Assembly (NCBI GenBank): GCA_030374735.1
Contig: JASCIV010000034.1
Span: 1-64,000, forward strand
Reading direction: 5' to 3'
Length of the DNA stretch: 64,000 bases
Source of the DNA: Gracilaria caudata
Lineage: Eukaryota > Rhodophyta > Florideophyceae > Gracilariales > Gracilariaceae
Shown here: positions 61,767-64,000 of the stretch, piece by piece
Layout of the letters: each line of letters starts with the position of its first letter
Position numbering within the stretch: position 1 is the stretch's first letter
The notes under the pieces: model-generated
What the model was told of the DNA's origin: nothing
Database searches by the model: none
What the model saw: only the letters and a program-made list of their open reading frames with translations
Translations under genes and position numbers: made by a program

Positions 61767-62741
61767 ATGAAGCTTACAATCGCACACATTCTTGTTCTTG
61801 TTGCGACCGTACATACCGTGGCTCGTGGACGAGCGTTCTGGAATGATTCAGATGAAGAAAAGGGCTTGTTTCATGGGCTTAATTCGTTGTTTTCACTTCA
61901 TCCTGCAGCCAAGGTACTAGAAGGTACAACTTCAACTATCAAAATCGCTGCGTTTGGAACGGTTATTATGTACGTGAATGGAAAGGAGTTTCGAGAAGTA
62001 TCGTCGACTGCGCCGGAAACTGTTTTGTTGACGCTAAAGAAGAATGATATTGTTGCTTTTAAGGCTCGGAAGACGGGTCAGAAAGCTGGTCTGATGGCGG
62101 TTGTGACATGGGGCACTACAAAGTACATCAGTGGCGAAGATCGTTTTACTTCCCGAACGGACTTCGCTTCATGGGATGAAGGAGAGCAAAAGCGTTGGAA
62201 CTCCGGTCTAACCTACGTACAAGAGAGTACAGGTGCTACTCGCACTTTCTGTCATTGGGACCGAGCCGAGAACATGGACATCAACAGTGGTATATTTGAT
62301 GAAAAGGCATCCTACATTTGGCGACTTAAGTCAAAACCTGGTGAAGAGAGCATTCCAGCAGATGAAGTTTATTTGCGTCTGGTGGTGGGCGGGGAGAACT
62401 GCGGTGCTCCAGTGAAAGCGGAAGACGAGATTACATTTCACAGAGTACCGGATCCGATGCGAGAACTGAGTGGGCAGAGTGACGATAATCCATCTGAAGG
62501 ATTTTGCGCATGCAAGCTAACGGATGAGAGGGGTGGTCAGTGTTACGATATGGATGATACCTCCGCAACGTCCGGAAGATGTCGTCCTCGTCCATGCGAC
62601 CCCAAATTTGAATGTGTCATATCCGGCGACAAAATATGTATCAGACGACGGGGCGGTACGAAATTAGTCATGGTCGCTCCTAATCAATGCATTACTGTTC
62701 CTGCTGGTGATGGGGAAACCTTAATCCCTTATGAAGGCTAA
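61767..62741 (+). CDS. Secreted hypothetical protein with Cys-rich C-terminal region
   Basis: I do not recognise this 324-residue protein. The ATG at 61767 starts KLTIAHILVLVATVHTVARG, a signal peptide cleaved near residue 20. Residues about 50-210 look like a beta-rich domain: TSTIKIAAFGTVIMYVNGKEF, TVLLTLKKNDIVAFKARKTG, LMAVVTWGTTKYIS and SYIWRLKSKPGEE. This resembles the galactose-binding or carbohydrate-binding sandwich folds of some algal and oomycete secreted proteins, but no family can be named. Residues 245-310 hold eight to nine Cys (FCACKLTDERGGQCYD, CRPRPCDPKFECVISGDKICI), probably disulfide-bonded. An extracellular or cell-wall role is inferred. Confidence 0.6.
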   Translation: MKLTIAHILVLVATVHTVARGRAFWNDSDEEKGLFHGLNSLFSLHPAAKVLEGTTSTIKIAAFGTVIMYVNGKEFREVSSTAPETVLLTLKKNDIVAFKARKTGQKAGLMAVVTWGTTKYISGEDRFTSRTDFASWDEGEQKRWNSGLTYVQESTGATRTFCHWDRAENMDINSGIFDEKASYIWRLKSKPGEESIPADEVYLRLVVGGENCGAPVKAEDEITFHRVPDPMRELSGQSDDNPSEGFCACKLTDERGGQCYDMDDTSATSGRCRPRPCDPKFECVISGDKICIRRRGGTKLVMVAPNQCITVPAGDGETLIPYEG

Positions 62742-63003
62742 GGATTTGCATTGGTTAAAAGATGGCAATGATGCTGCGTTAGTATCAACCAACAATGCAA
62801 ACAATAAAATCCTCAGCTCTGAGGCAAGGATGGCTCCTTTTACTTTCCGTTGAGGAGAAATATATAACCCGGTTAAGAAGAGTTAAAGAACGACTTCCGA
62901 TAGCTTATGGGAGTTTTTCTTATCCTTGCTTTGCTTTGCTGGAGAAGTGTTTCTACACAGCAGAAACGCTGAACTTCGCCAGTGAGAATACCACCAGTGC
63001 AGG

Positions 63004-63047
63004 ATCATAGACCTTGACAACCTGATGAGGTCGTCAAGGTCTATGAT
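63004..63047. repeat. Strong inverted repeat (hairpin)
   Basis: Arms ATCATAGACCTTGAC and GTCAAGGTCTATGAT match perfectly over 15 bp and can extend inward through ACCT/AGGT around a four-base loop, with one mismatch. It could be an element end, a 3'-end hairpin, or a foldback. Confidence 0.85.
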
Positions 63048-63806
63048 TTTTGAGTAGCTATCGTCCCTTCGTGCTCGATGCATCAGAAACGCTCTTGCGT
63101 GGCTTATAGAAATAGCCAATTCCAGTGGTTCTGTCATTATAGTTAATAAGCGAACGCTGTTTCGGTAAACGTAAGAGCGGTTTCGGACGAAGAGAGTTGT
63201 GAGCGGCGGTAAACTTTATTGCCGGTGAAGCAGTTGATGCTTCCGCTGATGTGCTCGGTTCTTCATGGGGCACATGCTATCAATTGTCCGCGCTGTACAC
63301 GTAGCAGCAATGAGCTGTCATCTGATTTTGCATTGCTGTCGGTTCCTAATTGTTGCAGCCCGCATATGTGTTTGCACCTTCACTACCTCACTGCAGGGGG
63401 TATCGAGAGCGCACTCTTGGTAATGATAGCGCCTTTCTTTGGCAGTCCTCAGTAAAAAAACGGCTCCCCACGAAAAGCGAGTGCATAGTATAACTGCGAC
63501 GAAGGTCGATTTTCAATCAACTGAAGCGAATACCCATTTCACCATACCATAGTATAGAAAATATATGAATGCGTACAATGCGGATGAGATACACACAGTA
63601 CAACCGTAACATACACAGAAAAATCCATATGATATGTATTACATAGAAATGAATACTCCAATTTGATGAATGGAGCGGTGAGACAGCCAAACGTCTGCCA
63701 CTGTTGAACTTAATTCGCTGCCGTTGCGTTGCATAATCCCCAAACTTCAGCTATAAATTACAAACCAAGCCCTAACGATTTCGCACCGGGAGTCGTGACC
63801 CGGTGC

Positions 63807-63873
63807 AGCTGGAAGAGTGGACGATCGAGCACAATTGAAGCAAGAAGTACCGAGTTCGAACCCGGAAGCAGCT
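63807..63873 (+). ncRNA. tRNA-like Pol III promoter element, SINE candidate
   Basis: A 67-base stretch has an A-box-like word TGGAAGAGTGG (63810-63820) and a B-box-like word AGTTCGAACCC (63853-63863) at tRNA-like spacing. The ends AGCTG (63807) and CAGCT (63869) could pair like an acceptor stem. The T-arm has mismatches, so this is not a working tRNA. A perfect GCACCGGG/CCCGGTGC hairpin lies just upstream (63783-63806). A tRNA-derived SINE head or a degraded tRNA gene are both possible. Confidence 0.4.
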
Positions 63874-64000
63874 ACGAAACAACTGGGAGCTACAAATAAT
63901 TACAAATGGACAAAATGTGGGATAGGGGTGGGTACATCCGGGTCAGGGCTTAGGGGGGATTTTCTGGGGAGTAAGGGCCCTCAGTATCCCCGATCGTGGC

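Larger units (their letters stand above)
62742..64000. other. 3' terminal spacer with hairpins and a tRNA-like element
   Basis: No confident gene was found. A minus frame at 63273-63058 (71 codons, no ATG) ends just before a strong hairpin at 63004-63047 and might be a last exon. The region from 63530 to 63660 is AT-rich with TATA and ATGTA words. The tRNA-like stretch near 63800 is listed separately. Confidence 0.4.

Noticed and set aside
63058..63273. 71-codon minus ORF next to the hairpin
   Set aside because: It begins with GTG, has no ATG, and an in-frame stop lies just upstream. Could be an exon, but there is no support.
1..64000. CRISPR arrays, phage or bacterial defence systems
   Set aside because: The window is eukaryotic nuclear DNA. 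No regularly spaced repeats or defence-gene clusters were seen.

Overview
This is nuclear DNA of a photosynthetic eukaryote with a primary plastid. I infer a red alga, probably a florideophyte-type genome, with moderate confidence. The evidence is as follows. There are plastid-type nuclear genes (tryptophan synthase beta, a CPP1-like J-related membrane protein, a DUF3326 protein, a permuted GTPase of the YqeH/NOA1 class) beside universal eukaryotic genes (MOB1, ORMDL, EFL1, deoxyhypusine synthase, TAPT1, Sey1/RHD3). Most genes have no intron, and the few introns are short GT-AG introns. Neighbouring genes can lie only tens of bases apart. Gene islands are separated by 1-4 kb of repeat-bearing DNA. 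There are no operons; genes are arranged divergently or convergently.

Layout. 1-1.2 kb: doubtful ORF only. 1.26-12.9 kb: a dense island with a heparinase II/III-like lyase, mitochondrial NAD-isocitrate dehydrogenase, mitoribosomal mL49, a MICOS-like small protein, MOB1, a permuted organellar GTPase, DUF3326 and a rhomboid. 12.9-15.2 kb: a gene desert. 15.2-35.4 kb: the second and longest island, with an SPT2-like chromatin protein, a short unknown protein, a TrmO-like tRNA methyltransferase, ORMDL, a membrane-bound NYN nuclease-like protein, deoxyhypusine synthase, an Spp2/GPKOW splicing factor, Sey1/RHD3, TAPT1, EFL1 and complex I NDUFS7. 35.6-37.4 kb: a KEA-type cation/proton antiporter with an EF-hand. 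37.4-51.6 kb: repeat-rich, with only a small secreted Cys-rich peptide, a BCS1-like AAA ATPase and a secreted beta-propeller protein. Two hAT-type non-autonomous transposons are complete here, with 8-bp target duplications. 51.6-62.7 kb: an unknown two-span membrane protein, a methyltransferase, an IolG-like dehydrogenase, TrpB, the CPP1-like protein and a secreted unknown. The 3' end holds hairpins and a tRNA-like Pol III promoter sequence.

How the genes relate. They are mostly unrelated housekeeping functions: mitochondrion (IDH, mL49, NDUFS7, MIC-like), plastid (TrpB, CPP1-like, DUF3326, IolG-like, rhomboid), ER membrane and lipids (ORMDL, Sey1, TAPT1), and translation (EFL1, DHS, TrmO). 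I see no CRISPR, phage or defence system.

The most unusual observations are: an in-frame TGA replacing a conserved Trp codon in the DUF3326 gene; a 3-nt micro-exon in NDUFS7 with a non-canonical upstream donor; a one-base reading-frame conflict at a TrmO splice acceptor; the two hAT elements; a KEA antiporter fused to an EF-hand with a His-rich loop; and a NYN nuclease-like domain between two membrane anchors. All family assignments were made by eye from translated sequence and were not checked against databases.
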